Made by a program: the position numbers and the translations under genes. From Flavobacterium sp. LHD-85 (GTDB lineage Bacteria > Bacteroidota > Bacteroidia > Flavobacteriales > Flavobacteriaceae), in NCBI RefSeq assembly GCF_030929595.1, contig NZ_JAVFVR010000006.1, positions 124,001-188,000 of the forward strand: 64,000 nucleotides of DNA, read 5' to 3'. The notes beneath the pieces are model-generated. The model ran no database searches. It had not been told where the DNA came from and saw only the letters and a list, made by a program, of their open reading frames with translations. Below are positions 52,526 through 61,662 of this stretch, piece after piece. Within the stretch, counting starts at the first letter, position 1. The number at the start of each line of letters is the position of its first letter.

Positions 52526-53563
52526 ATGTCACAAAACAAAAACGCCTTAATCCGATACAAAACAATTGATAAATGTCTGCAAAATAAATACAGACAATGG
52601 ACATTAGAAGATCTTATCGAAGAATGTTCTGAGGCTTTATCTGAATATGAAGGACGACAAAACCCAATCAGCAAGCGAACTATTCAAATGGATATTCAGC
52701 TGATGCGCAGTGAGAAACTCGGTTATAATGCGCCAATCGTGGTTTACGATAAAAAGTATTATAAATATGAAGACGAAGATTTTTCTATAACCGATATTCC
52801 GTTGACGGAGACGGATATGAATGTTTTGACAGAAACGGTTTCGATGTTGAAACAATTTAAAGATTTCTCTTTATTTAATGATGTGTCGGATATTCTACAG
52901 CGATTGGAAGATAAAATCTACGCCGAAAAATCGCATACCAAACCCGTAATTTATTTGGATAAAAATGAAAAATTAAAGGGGTTGCATTATCTGGACGAAA
53001 TCTATCAGGCGATTATCAAGAAAATGGTGCTGATAATTACTTATAAATCTTTTAAATCTGCTGAAGAAACTAAATTCCATTTTCATCCTTTTATATTAAA
53101 GGAATTTAATAATCGTTGGTTTTTAGTCGGAAAGAAAAAAGCCTCACAACCGATTACCAATTTGGCTTTGGACAGAATCATTTCGATTGATTATGATTTT
53201 AATCATCCATACTTAGAAGAAGATTTTGATGCCGACATTTATTATAAAGATGTAATAGGCGTTACGGTAAATTCAGGATTGAATGCAAGACGAATTGAAT
53301 TATGGGTTGATGCTTCGAATGCGCCTTATATACTCACAAAACCTTTGCATACTTCTCAGCGATTAATTAAGGAAAATGAAGACGGAAGTGTTATTATACA
53401 TATATATGTAATACCCAACTACGAAATGGAAAGGCTTTTATTAGGTTTTGGAAGCTGTCTGGAAATTTTAAGGCCAGAAGGTCTGAGAAATCGTATGAAA
53501 AAGATACTTCAGGATGCTATTTCGCGCTACGATTCTGAAAAATCAACTGAAATAAATGCATAA
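52526..53563 (+). CDS. WYL-domain transcriptional regulator
   Basis: A 345-residue regulator. Residues about 1-95 form a winged-helix region (TLEDLIEECSEALSEYEGRQNPISKRTIQMDIQLMRSEKLGYNAPIVVYDKKYY), about 155-245 the WYL domain (IIKKMVLIITYKSFKSAEETKFHFHPFILKEFNNRWFLVGKK), and about 255-340 the WCX extension (ARRIELWVDASNAPYIL...MERLLLGFGSCLEILRPEGLRN). WYL proteins sense nucleic acids or nucleotides in DNA-damage and phage-defence loci. It is the only transcription factor near the Ro60/RtcB genes and is the best candidate to bind palindromes O1 and O2. Confidence 0.9.
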   Translation: MSQNKNALIRYKTIDKCLQNKYRQWTLEDLIEECSEALSEYEGRQNPISKRTIQMDIQLMRSEKLGYNAPIVVYDKKYYKYEDEDFSITDIPLTETDMNVLTETVSMLKQFKDFSLFNDVSDILQRLEDKIYAEKSHTKPVIYLDKNEKLKGLHYLDEIYQAIIKKMVLIITYKSFKSAEETKFHFHPFILKEFNNRWFLVGKKKASQPITNLALDRIISIDYDFNHPYLEEDFDADIYYKDVIGVTVNSGLNARRIELWVDASNAPYILTKPLHTSQRLIKENEDGSVIIHIYVIPNYEMERLLLGFGSCLEILRPEGLRNRMKKILQDAISRYDSEKSTEINA

Positions 53564-53734
53564 TTTTTTACAGAATACAGAATTAAATGCGTTTTAAAAA
53601 CTAAAAAAGGATTTTTACAGCATTAAAAATGTTAAAATCTAAAAAAAGAATAGTATATTACACTTAAAATAAACAACCAAAACCCTCTAAATCAGGGATA
53701 TTTTATAACTAACCAAAAAATTATTAAAAAATTA

Positions 53735-53746
53735 TATGCATGCATA
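53735..53746. promoter_or_regulatory. Perfect 12-bp palindrome, candidate MarR operator
   Basis: TATGCATGCATA stands 12 bp upstream of the -7 box TATATTTG of the MarR gene, in the -33 region; a repressor bound there would block the promoter. Confidence 0.5.
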
Positions 53747-53758
53747 GTATTTTTTAAT

Positions 53759-53766
53759 TATATTTG
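53759..53766 (+). promoter_or_regulatory. -7 box TATATTTG for the beta-oxidation operon
   Basis: Exact TAnnTTTG match 18 bp before the MarR start codon; drives the MarR-fadB-fadA unit. Confidence 0.65.
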
Positions 53767-53784
53767 AAATCGATATAGTTACCT

Positions 53785-54243
53785 ATGAAAGACAAAACGA
53801 TAGATTATATTTTAAGAGCGACTTGGCAAGCTGTTTCAAGAATGTATAATGAAGAAGCTGCTAAATACGACGCAACAATGGCGACAGGATTTGCTCTTTT
53901 AAGTATGGACAAGGAAGAAGGAACTCCGTCAACGGCTCTTGGCCCAAGAATGGGTATGGAAGCCACCAGCTTAACAAGAACCTTAAAATCTATGGAAGAA
54001 AAAGGTCTAATTGTTCGCAAAAAAAATCCAAGTGACGGTAGAGGTGTTTTGATTTACCTTACCGATTTTGGAAAAGAAAAAAGAGATTTATCTAAAAATA
54101 CAGTTCTAAAGTTTAATGAAACCGTTAGAAAACATGTTTCAGAAGAAAAACTGAATCATTTTATCGAAGTTTCTGAAATTATCAATGAACTGATTCATGA
54201 TAAAAACATATTTAATCAAACAGAAAACACAGAAGATAAATAG
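53785..54243 (+). CDS. MarR-family transcriptional regulator
   Basis: A 152-residue winged-helix protein: RATWQAVSRMYNEEAAKYD, then GFALLSMDKEEGTPSTALGPRMGMEATSLTRTLKSMEEKGLIVRKKNPSDGRGVLIYLTDFGKE, the MarR HTH and wing with DxR motif (SDGR). It heads the fatty acid degradation operon (47-bp gap to the next gene), so it probably represses the operon and is relieved by an acyl-CoA or aromatic ligand. Confidence 0.9.
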   Translation: MKDKTIDYILRATWQAVSRMYNEEAAKYDATMATGFALLSMDKEEGTPSTALGPRMGMEATSLTRTLKSMEEKGLIVRKKNPSDGRGVLIYLTDFGKEKRDLSKNTVLKFNETVRKHVSEEKLNHFIEVSEIINELIHDKNIFNQTENTEDK

Positions 54244-54290
54244 TTTTTAAAGGCATTTATTTTCTCCTAATAAAACAAATAGTAACAAAT

Positions 54291-56681
54291 ATGAAACGCA
54301 CAATTAAAAAAGTTGCTGTAATTGGATCCGGAATTATGGGTTCAGGTATAGCTTGTCATTTTGCTAACATTGGTGTCGAAGTTTTACTTCTGGACATTGT
54401 ACCGCGTGAACTGACCGAAGCTGAAGCTAAAAAAGGATTAACACTTGAAAGTAAAGCCGTTCGCAACCGTGTGGTAAACGAACATTTGGCGAATTCATTA
54501 AAATCAAAACCATCTCCTATTTACAGTCAGAAATTCGCAAACCGAATTACAACTGGAAATACGACTGATGATATGGCAAAAATTGCCAATGTTGATTGGA
54601 TTATTGAGGTTGTTGTAGAGCGTTTGGATATCAAAAAATTGGTTTTTGAACAAATCGAGAAATTCCGTAAACCGGGAACTTTAGTTACTTCAAACACTTC
54701 TGGTATTCCAATTCACTTTATGAGTGAAGGAAGAAGCGAAGATTTCCAACAGCACTTCTGCGGAACTCACTTTTTTAACCCTGCGCGTTACTTAAAATTA
54801 TTTGAAATTATTCCTGGCCCGAAAACTTCTACTGAAGTATTGGATTTCTTAAACGAATACGGTTCTAAATTCTTAGGAAAAACTTCGGTTGTTGCTAAAG
54901 ATACTCCGGCGTTTATTGGAAACAGAATTGGGATTTACGGAATCCAAAGTTTATTCCACTTGGTAAAAGAAATGGGATTAACAATTGAAGAAGTTGATAA
55001 ATTGACTGGACCAGTAATTGGTCGTCCAAAATCGGCTACTTTCCGTACGGTTGACGTTGTTGGATTGGATACTTTGGTACACGTTGCTAATGGTATTTAC
55101 GAAAACTGTCCGAACGACGAACAACACGAATTGTTCAAACTTCCTGATTTCATCAACAAAATGATGGAAAATAACTGGTTAGGAAGCAAAACTGGACAAG
55201 GTTTTTATAAAAAAGTAGATAAAGATATTCTTTCTTTAGACTTAAATACATTAGAATATCGCACTGCGAAAAAAGCAAATTTTGCTACGCTTGAACTAAC
55301 AAAAACTATTGATAAACCAATCAATCGTTTTAAAGTTTTAGTGAAAGGAACAGACAAAGCGGGAGAATTCTACCGTAAGAGTTTCGCTGGAATGTTTGCT
55401 TATGTGTCAAACAGAGTTCCTGAAATCTCAGACGAATTATACAAAATTGATGACGCCATGAAAGCTGGTTTTGGATGGGAAAATGGTCCATTCGAAATTT
55501 GGGACGCAATTGGTGTTGCCAAAGGAATTGAAATCATGAAAGCCGAAGGTTTAGCCCCTGCTGCATGGGTTACTGAAATGCTGGCTTCTGGAAGCGACAG
55601 TTTCTATACTGTAAAAGAAGGAGCAACTTATTTCTATAACATTCCAACAAAATCACAAGTTAAAGTTCCTGGACAAGATTCATTCATTATTCTAAACAAC
55701 ATTCGCGAAAGCAAAAAAGTTTGGAGCAATAGCGGTGCAATCATTCAGGATTTAGGAGATGGAATTTTGAACTTAGAATTCCAGTCTAAAATGAATACAA
55801 TTGGTGGTGACGTTCTACAAGCTATCAATAAAGCAATCGACTTATCTGAAAAAGAATATCAAGGTTTAGTTATTGGTAACCAAGCAGCAAATTTCTCTGT
55901 TGGAGCTAATATCGGAATGATTTTCATGATGGCGGTTGAGCAGGAATACGACGAATTGAACATGGCAATCAAATTGTTCCAAGACACAATGATGCGTGTT
56001 CGTTACTCTTCTATTCCAGTTGTTGTAGCGCCTCACGGAATGACTTTTGGAGGTGGATGTGAAATGAGCTTACACGCTGATAAAGTGGTTGCTGCTGCAG
56101 AAACTTACATGGGATTAGTTGAGTTTGGTGTTGGAGTTATCCCTGGTGGTGGTGGTTCTAAAGAAATGACTTTAAGAGCTTCAGATTTATTCCGCAAAAA
56201 CGATGTGGAATTGAATGTTCTTCAAGAGTATTTCTTAACAATCGCTATGGCTAAAGTTTCGACTTCTGGTTACGAAGCTTTTGATACTGGACTTCTTCAA
56301 CATGGAAAAGACATTATCGTAGTAAACAAAGATCGTCAGATTGCTGAAGCTAAAAAACATGCATTGTTAATGGCAGAAGCTGGTTATACACAGCCTATCA
56401 GAAGAAATGATATTAAAGTTCTAGGAAAACAAGCTTTGGGTATGTTTTTAGTTGGAACAGATCAAATGCAGGCTGGAAAATACATTTCTGAGCACGACAA
56501 GAAAATCGCTAACAAACTGGCTTACGTAATGGCGGGTGGTGATTTATCTGAAGCTACTTTAGTATCTGAACAATATTTATTAGATATCGAACGTGAAGCT
56601 TTCTTGAGTTTATGTACTGAGCGTAAGACTTTAGAGAGAATTCAATACATGTTGACTAAAGGAAAACCACTTCGTAATTAG
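54291..56681 (+). CDS. 3-hydroxyacyl-CoA dehydrogenase / enoyl-CoA hydratase
   Basis: A 796-residue bifunctional beta-oxidation enzyme. The N-terminal NAD-binding part begins KKVAVIGSGIMGSGIACHFANIGVEVLLLD (GxGxxG, residues about 8-30), followed by GTHFFNPARYLKLFEIIPG and two dehydrogenase C-terminal domains. From about 525 the crotonase domain has NQAANFSVGANI and HGMTFGGGCEMSLHADKVVAAAETYMGLVEFGVGVIPGGGGSKE. This domain order (dehydrogenase first) is the form common in Bacteroidota and Actinobacteria, distinct from E. coli FadB. Confidence 0.93.
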   Translation: MKRTIKKVAVIGSGIMGSGIACHFANIGVEVLLLDIVPRELTEAEAKKGLTLESKAVRNRVVNEHLANSLKSKPSPIYSQKFANRITTGNTTDDMAKIANVDWIIEVVVERLDIKKLVFEQIEKFRKPGTLVTSNTSGIPIHFMSEGRSEDFQQHFCGTHFFNPARYLKLFEIIPGPKTSTEVLDFLNEYGSKFLGKTSVVAKDTPAFIGNRIGIYGIQSLFHLVKEMGLTIEEVDKLTGPVIGRPKSATFRTVDVVGLDTLVHVANGIYENCPNDEQHELFKLPDFINKMMENNWLGSKTGQGFYKKVDKDILSLDLNTLEYRTAKKANFATLELTKTIDKPINRFKVLVKGTDKAGEFYRKSFAGMFAYVSNRVPEISDELYKIDDAMKAGFGWENGPFEIWDAIGVAKGIEIMKAEGLAPAAWVTEMLASGSDSFYTVKEGATYFYNIPTKSQVKVPGQDSFIILNNIRESKKVWSNSGAIIQDLGDGILNLEFQSKMNTIGGDVLQAINKAIDLSEKEYQGLVIGNQAANFSVGANIGMIFMMAVEQEYDELNMAIKLFQDTMMRVRYSSIPVVVAPHGMTFGGGCEMSLHADKVVAAAETYMGLVEFGVGVIPGGGGSKEMTLRASDLFRKNDVELNVLQEYFLTIAMAKVSTSGYEAFDTGLLQHGKDIIVVNKDRQIAEAKKHALLMAEAGYTQPIRRNDIKVLGKQALGMFLVGTDQMQAGKYISEHDKKIANKLAYVMAGGDLSEATLVSEQYLLDIEREAFLSLCTERKTLERIQYMLTKGKPLRN

Positions 56682-56779
56682 AAAAGTAGATGAAAGATAC
56701 AAGAAGCAAGATTTCAAAATAAAGTTTTGTCTTTTCTCTTGGCTCTTGCTTCTATAAATCTTTAAAAAAACAAAAACAA

Positions 56780-57961
56780 ATGAAAACAGCATATATAGTA
56801 AAAGCATATAGAACAGCAGTTGGAAAAGCTCCAAAAGGTGTTTTTAGATTTAAAAGACCTGATGAATTAGCTGCAGAAACCATTCAGTTTATGATGGACG
56901 AACTGCCTAATTTCGATAAAAAACGTATCGACGACGTTATGGTTGGAAATGCCATGCCGGAAGCAGAACAAGGTTTAAACGTTGGACGTTTGATCTCTCT
57001 AATGGGATTAAAAGTTGAAGATGTTCCTGGTGTAACAGTAAACCGTTATTGCGCTTCTGGATTAGAAACTATCGGAATGGCGACAGCTAAAATCCAATCA
57101 GGAATGGCAGATTGTATCATCGCTGGTGGTGCAGAAAGCATGAGTTATATTCCGATGGGAGGTTACAAACCAACTCCAGATTATAAAGTTGCTGCTGCAG
57201 GTCACGAAGATTACTACTGGGGAATGGGTTTAACTGCTGAAGCGGTGGCTAACCAATATAAAATCTCTAGAGAAGACCAAGATGAATTTGCTTACAACTC
57301 TCACATGAAAGCATTAAAAGCGCAAGCAGAAGGAAAATTTGACAAACAAATTGTTCCAATTACTGTTGAGCAGACTTTCATCAATGAAAATGGTAAAAAA
57401 GAAACAAAATCATACGTTGTAAATAAAGACGAAGGACCAAGAGCTGGAACTTCTAAAGAAGCTTTAGCAGGTTTAAAACCGGTTTTTGCTGCTGACGGAA
57501 GTGTAACTGCTGGTAACTCTTCTCAAATGAGTGACGGTGCTGCATTCGTTTTAATCATGAGCGAAGAAATGGTAAAAGAATTAAATCTTGAGCCAATTGC
57601 ACGTTTGGTAAACTTTGCTTCTTCTGGTGTTGAACCAAGAATTATGGGTATTGGTCCTGTAAAAGCAATTCCGAAAGCATTAAAACAAGCTGGTTTAACA
57701 TTAAACGATATCGAGTTAATTGAATTAAACGAGGCTTTTGCTTCTCAAGCTTTAGCAGTTACTCGTGAGTTGAACATTAACCCAGAAATCGTAAACGTAA
57801 ACGGTGGAGCAATTGCTTTAGGTCACCCACTAGGATGTACTGGAGCTAAACTTTCTGTTCAGTTATTCGATGAAATGAAACGCAGAGGTAACAAATACGG
57901 AATCGTTTCAATGTGTGTGGGGACTGGGCAAGGTTCTGCGGGGGTTTACGAGGTGTTGTAG
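56780..57961 (+). CDS. Acetyl-CoA acyltransferase (thiolase)
   Basis: A 393-residue thiolase completing the beta-oxidation cycle. Catalytic Cys lies in VNRYCASGLETI (about residue 92), the second motif is NVNGGAIALGHPLGCTGAK (His), and the third is VSMCVGTGQGSAGVYE (Cys). Length is standard. The preceding 98-bp gap contains a pair of opposed caagaagcaagatt/tcttgcttct pieces of a dispersed repeat. Confidence 0.95.
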   Translation: MKTAYIVKAYRTAVGKAPKGVFRFKRPDELAAETIQFMMDELPNFDKKRIDDVMVGNAMPEAEQGLNVGRLISLMGLKVEDVPGVTVNRYCASGLETIGMATAKIQSGMADCIIAGGAESMSYIPMGGYKPTPDYKVAAAGHEDYYWGMGLTAEAVANQYKISREDQDEFAYNSHMKALKAQAEGKFDKQIVPITVEQTFINENGKKETKSYVVNKDEGPRAGTSKEALAGLKPVFAADGSVTAGNSSQMSDGAAFVLIMSEEMVKELNLEPIARLVNFASSGVEPRIMGIGPVKAIPKALKQAGLTLNDIELIELNEAFASQALAVTRELNINPEIVNVNGGAIALGHPLGCTGAKLSVQLFDEMKRRGNKYGIVSMCVGTGQGSAGVYEVL

Positions 57962-57969
57962 TTTTTTGA

Positions 57970-58085
57970 GAGGAAAGAAGCAAGAAGCAAGACTTAATTT
58001 TGAAATGAAAATGTTCTGAAAGCATATTCTTTTAAAAGTAGTAAAAAACTTACTTTTAATTTTTCTTCTTATCTTGCCTCAAAAA
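57970..58085. repeat. gaagcaagaagcaag-type dispersed repeat
   Basis: gaagcaagaagcaagac at 57976 faces tcttcttatcttgcctc at about 58064; a second pair flanks the four-helix-bundle gene (tcttgcttcttgcctc near 58446), and copies recur at 56700, 56745 and 47500-47620. Confidence 0.65.
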
Positions 58086-58088
58086 AAC

Positions 58089-58439
58089 ATGAGACACAAT
58101 TTTAAGAATTTGAAAATTTGGATTTTAGCTATGGAGATCACTAATGACATCTATAAACTAACTTCCACTTTTCCAAAATTAGAAACATATAGTTTAGCAA
58201 ATCAGATGAACAGATGTTCTGTATCAATGCCTTCGAATATTGCCGAAGGATCGAATAGAGGAAACAAACATTTTCAGCATTATCTGAATATTAGTTTAGG
58301 CTCGTCATTTGAATTACAAACACAATTGTTAATAGCTTGTCAAAACGACTATCTAACAAAAGAAAAAACAGAAAAATTAGAAAACAAAATAATTGAATTT
58401 CAAAAGATGACTACAGGCTTCATCAATAAGTTAGGTTAA
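58089..58439 (+). CDS. Four-helix-bundle protein (23S rRNA IVP-like)
   Basis: A 116-residue protein. An upstream TTG start would add five residues; the ATG at 58089 (MRHNFKNLKIWILAMEI) matches the family. It has the conserved NFKNLKIW, the SLANQMNRCSVSMPSNIAEGSNRGN motif and HYLNISLGSSFELQTQLLIA, diagnostic of the four-helix bundle / S23 family first seen in intervening sequences of 23S rRNA. Function unknown. It sits between repeat elements inside the beta-oxidation operon and looks inserted. Confidence 0.9.
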   Translation: MRHNFKNLKIWILAMEITNDIYKLTSTFPKLETYSLANQMNRCSVSMPSNIAEGSNRGNKHFQHYLNISLGSSFELQTQLLIACQNDYLTKEKTEKLENKIIEFQKMTTGFINKLG

Positions 58440-58498
58440 AATCTTTCTTCTTGCTTCTTGCCTCTTTTTCATCCTATCAATCTAAAAAACAAAAAGTC

Positions 58499-60289
58499 AT
58501 GAGCGACAAAACAAGAGGAGGTCAATTCCTAGTTAAAGAAACAAAATGCGAAGATATCTTCACACCAGAAGATTTCTCTGAAGAGCAGTTAATGATGCGT
58601 GACTCTGTAAAAGAGTTCGTAGACAAAGAATTATGGGCGCATAAAGATCGTTTTGAGAAAAAAGATTACGCTTATACAGAATCATCTATGCGTAAAGCCG
58701 GTGAACTAGGACTTCTTGGAGTTGCGGTTCCAGAAGAATACGGCGGATTAGGAATGGGATTTGTTTCTACAATGTTAGTTTGCGACTACATTTCTGGAGC
58801 AACTGGTTCTTTCTCAACTGCTTTTGGTGCACACACAGGAATTGGAACCATGCCAATTACACTTTACGGTACTGAAGAACAAAAGAAAAAATACGTTCCG
58901 AAATTAGCTTCTGGAGAATGGTTTGGAGCTTATTGCTTGACTGAGCCAGGTGCAGGATCTGATGCTAACTCAGGAAAAACAAAAGCTGTTTTATCTGAAG
59001 ACGGAAAATATTACTCTATTACTGGTCAAAAAATGTGGATTTCGAATGCAGGTTTCTGCAGCGTTTTCATCGTTTTTGCTCGTATTGGAGATGATAAAAA
59101 TATTACAGGTTTCATCGTAGAAAATGATCCTTCAAACGGAATTTCTATGAATGAGGAAGAGCATAAATTAGGAATCCGTGCTTCTTCTACTCGTCAGGTT
59201 TTCTTCAACGAAACAAAAGTTCCGGTTGAAAACATGTTATCTGAAAGAGGAAACGGTTTCAAAATCGCTATGAATGCTCTTAACGTTGGACGTATTAAAT
59301 TGGCTGCTGCTTGTTTAGATGCGCAAAGAAGAGTTACTTCTGGAGCTGTAAAATATGCTAACGAAAGAATTCAGTTCAATACTTCTATTTCATCTTTTGG
59401 AGCTATCCGCTCTAAATTAGCTGAAATGGCAACTAACGCTTACGCTGGAGAAAGTGCTTCTTACCGTGCTGCAAAAGATATCGAAGACAGAATCGCTGCT
59501 CGCGAAGCAGAAGGAACTTCTCACCAAGAAGCAGAATTAAAAGGTGTTGAAGAATATGCTATCGAGTGTTCTATCTTGAAAGTAGCGGTTTCTGAAGACG
59601 TTCAATCTTGTTCTGACGAAGGAATTCAGATTTTTGGTGGAATGGGATTCTCTGAAGATACTCCAATGGAAAGTGCTTGGAGAGATGCTCGTATCGCTCG
59701 TATCTACGAAGGAACAAACGAAATCAACAGAATGCTTTCTGTAGGTATGTTGATCAAAAAAGCAATGAAAGGACACGTTGATTTACTTGGACCAGCAATG
59801 AAAGTTCAAGAAGAATTAATGGGAATTCCATCTTTTGATACTCCAGATTTCTCTGAATTATTCTCTGAAGAAAAAGGAATTATTGCTAACCTTAAAAAAG
59901 TTTTCTTAATGGTTGCTGGAAGTGCTGTTCAAAAATATGGTCCTGAATTAGATGCACACCAACAATTATTGATGGCAGCTTCTGATATCTTGATCGAAAT
60001 TTACATGGCTGAAAGTACTATTCTTAGAACTGAAAAATTAGCAAAAGCTCAAGGCGAAGATAAAGTTCAAGAGCAAATTGCTATGGCAAAATTATACTTG
60101 TACAAAGCTGTAGATATCGTAAACTTAAGAGGAAAAGAAGGAATTGCTTCTTTCGCTGAAGGTGACGAGCAACGCATGATGTTAATGGGACTTAAACGTT
60201 TCACTAAATATACTAACCTGCCAAATGTTGTGGCACTTAGAGAAAAAATTGCAGCAAAATTAGTAGCAGAAAACACTTACTGCTACTAA
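58499..60289 (+). CDS. Acyl-CoA dehydrogenase
   Basis: A 596-residue FAD enzyme catalysing the first beta-oxidation step. The start is placed at MSDKTRGGQFLVKETKCEDIF, not at an upstream TTG. Motifs: GAYCLTEPGAGSDANSGKT (substrate/FAD site), ITGQKMWISNAGFC, GIQIFGGMGFSEDTPMESAWRDARIARIYEGTNEINRM (FAD and catalytic region). The extra C-terminal 150 residues are as in VLCAD-like long forms, so medium or long chains are the probable substrates. Ends the operon; a terminator follows. Confidence 0.95.
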   Translation: MSDKTRGGQFLVKETKCEDIFTPEDFSEEQLMMRDSVKEFVDKELWAHKDRFEKKDYAYTESSMRKAGELGLLGVAVPEEYGGLGMGFVSTMLVCDYISGATGSFSTAFGAHTGIGTMPITLYGTEEQKKKYVPKLASGEWFGAYCLTEPGAGSDANSGKTKAVLSEDGKYYSITGQKMWISNAGFCSVFIVFARIGDDKNITGFIVENDPSNGISMNEEEHKLGIRASSTRQVFFNETKVPVENMLSERGNGFKIAMNALNVGRIKLAAACLDAQRRVTSGAVKYANERIQFNTSISSFGAIRSKLAEMATNAYAGESASYRAAKDIEDRIAAREAEGTSHQEAELKGVEEYAIECSILKVAVSEDVQSCSDEGIQIFGGMGFSEDTPMESAWRDARIARIYEGTNEINRMLSVGMLIKKAMKGHVDLLGPAMKVQEELMGIPSFDTPDFSELFSEEKGIIANLKKVFLMVAGSAVQKYGPELDAHQQLLMAASDILIEIYMAESTILRTEKLAKAQGEDKVQEQIAMAKLYLYKAVDIVNLRGKEGIASFAEGDEQRMMLMGLKRFTKYTNLPNVVALREKIAAKLVAENTYCY

Positions 60290-60323
60290 TTTCAAAATAG
60301 TTTTTAGCTTTTAATTTGTTATA

Positions 60324-60360
60324 AACCCGCGCAAGTCCGAAACTGCGCGGGTTTATTTTT
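60324..60360 (+). terminator. Terminator after acyl-CoA dehydrogenase gene
   Basis: Stem AACCCGCGCA/TGCGCGGGTT with T-rich end. Confidence 0.88.
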
Positions 60361-60520
60361 TGCTATATTTCCAGTGAAAGACATTTCTTATATGATGCAA
60401 TATTTTTGCGTAAATTTGCAAAATATTTGTTAAAATTAGCTTTTAGGCTCCTATAGAATAGTTAAACATCAAATGGATTACAGTATATTTAACGTTCTAA
60501 AAACTATAAAAAACAAAATA

Positions 60521-61615
60521 ATGAAACAAATTAACCTAATTACATCATTTTTATTGTGCTTTTGCTTCAGTGTTGCCTTCGCACAGAAAAATAAGAAAAT
60601 GGACATTATTGCCTATTATACTGGCGATTCTCAACTTATTGACAAATACGAAGTTGAAAAACTAAACCAGATTATTTTCAGTTTCTGCCATTTAAAAGAT
60701 GGTAAATTAAGTGTTGATTCTACCAAAGATTCTCTTACTATCAAACATTTAGTTTCGCTTAAAGCAAAAAATCCACAGCTTAAAATTATTGTATCTCTTG
60801 GAGGATGGGGAGGTTGTGAGCCTTGTTCTCAAGTGTTCTCAACTGCTGAAGGACGCTTAAAATTTGCAAAATCGGTAAAAGAAGTAAGCGATTATTTTAA
60901 AGTGGATGGTTTAGATTTAGACTGGGAATATCCATCTATTGAAGGACTTCCAGGTCATTTATACCAACCTGCTGACAAACCTAATTTCACTGAATTGATT
61001 AAAATATTACGTTCAACTTTAGGCAAAAAATATGAATTGAGTTTTGCCGCAGGAGGTTTCCAAAAATGTTTAGATGAATCTATAGACTGGAAAGCTGTTG
61101 CTCCATTTGTAAATCGTATTAATATTATGAGTTACGATTTAGTAAACGGATATTCAAAAGTTACAGGACATCACACTCCATTATACAGTACAAATCCAAA
61201 AGAAGAATCTACCGATAGAGCTGTTGAATTTTTATTAAAAGCAGGTGTCCCTGCTGAAAAACTAGTTATTGGAGGTGCATTCTACACTAGACAATGGAAG
61301 AACGTAGAAAACATTAATAACGGATTATATCAAGCTGGTGAACACTTTCAAGGTGTTGACTATAAAAACTACGCTACAACCTACACAGAAGCTAACGGCT
61401 GGAAATATTTTTATGATGAAAAAGCTCAAGCACCATATTGGTACAACGCTTCAACTAAAACTTTTGCAACATCAGATGATTTAAAATCTATAAAAGCAAA
61501 AGCGGAATACGCAAAAGCTAAAAAGCTTGGCGGAATTATGTTCTGGGAACTTACTCTAGATAGTTTCCGTGACGGAATGGTAAATGAAATTTACAAAGTT
61601 AAAACTGAGAAATAA
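60521..61615 (+). CDS. Secreted GH18 family glycosidase (chitinase-like)
   Basis: A 364-residue exported enzyme. The chosen start MKQINLITSFLLCFCFSVAFAQ gives a clean signal peptide; an earlier Met would add 16 residues. The GH18 barrel shows IIVSLGGWGGCEPC (beta-3) and the catalytic DGLDLDWEYP (DxxDxDxE) at about 120-130, followed by INIMSYDLVNGY and YAKAKKLGGIMFWELTLDS at the end. No T9SS tail is present, so it may be periplasmic or anchored otherwise. Confidence 0.93.
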   Translation: MKQINLITSFLLCFCFSVAFAQKNKKMDIIAYYTGDSQLIDKYEVEKLNQIIFSFCHLKDGKLSVDSTKDSLTIKHLVSLKAKNPQLKIIVSLGGWGGCEPCSQVFSTAEGRLKFAKSVKEVSDYFKVDGLDLDWEYPSIEGLPGHLYQPADKPNFTELIKILRSTLGKKYELSFAAGGFQKCLDESIDWKAVAPFVNRINIMSYDLVNGYSKVTGHHTPLYSTNPKEESTDRAVEFLLKAGVPAEKLVIGGAFYTRQWKNVENINNGLYQAGEHFQGVDYKNYATTYTEANGWKYFYDEKAQAPYWYNASTKTFATSDDLKSIKAKAEYAKAKKLGGIMFWELTLDSFRDGMVNEIYKVKTEK

Positions 61616-61650
61616 AAAAAACGGGAATCAAATTGATTCCCGTTTTTTTA
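61615..61650. terminator. Bidirectional terminator
   Basis: Stem ACGGGAATCAA/TTGATTCCCGT flanked by A-run and T-run; shared by the GH18 gene and the minus-strand gene that ends at 61663. Confidence 0.88.
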
Positions 61651-61662
61651 TAGACGAATATT

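Noticed and set aside
58074..58088. TTG start for the four-helix-bundle gene
   Set aside because: It lies within a dispersed repeat, while the ATG at 58089 matches the family N terminus.
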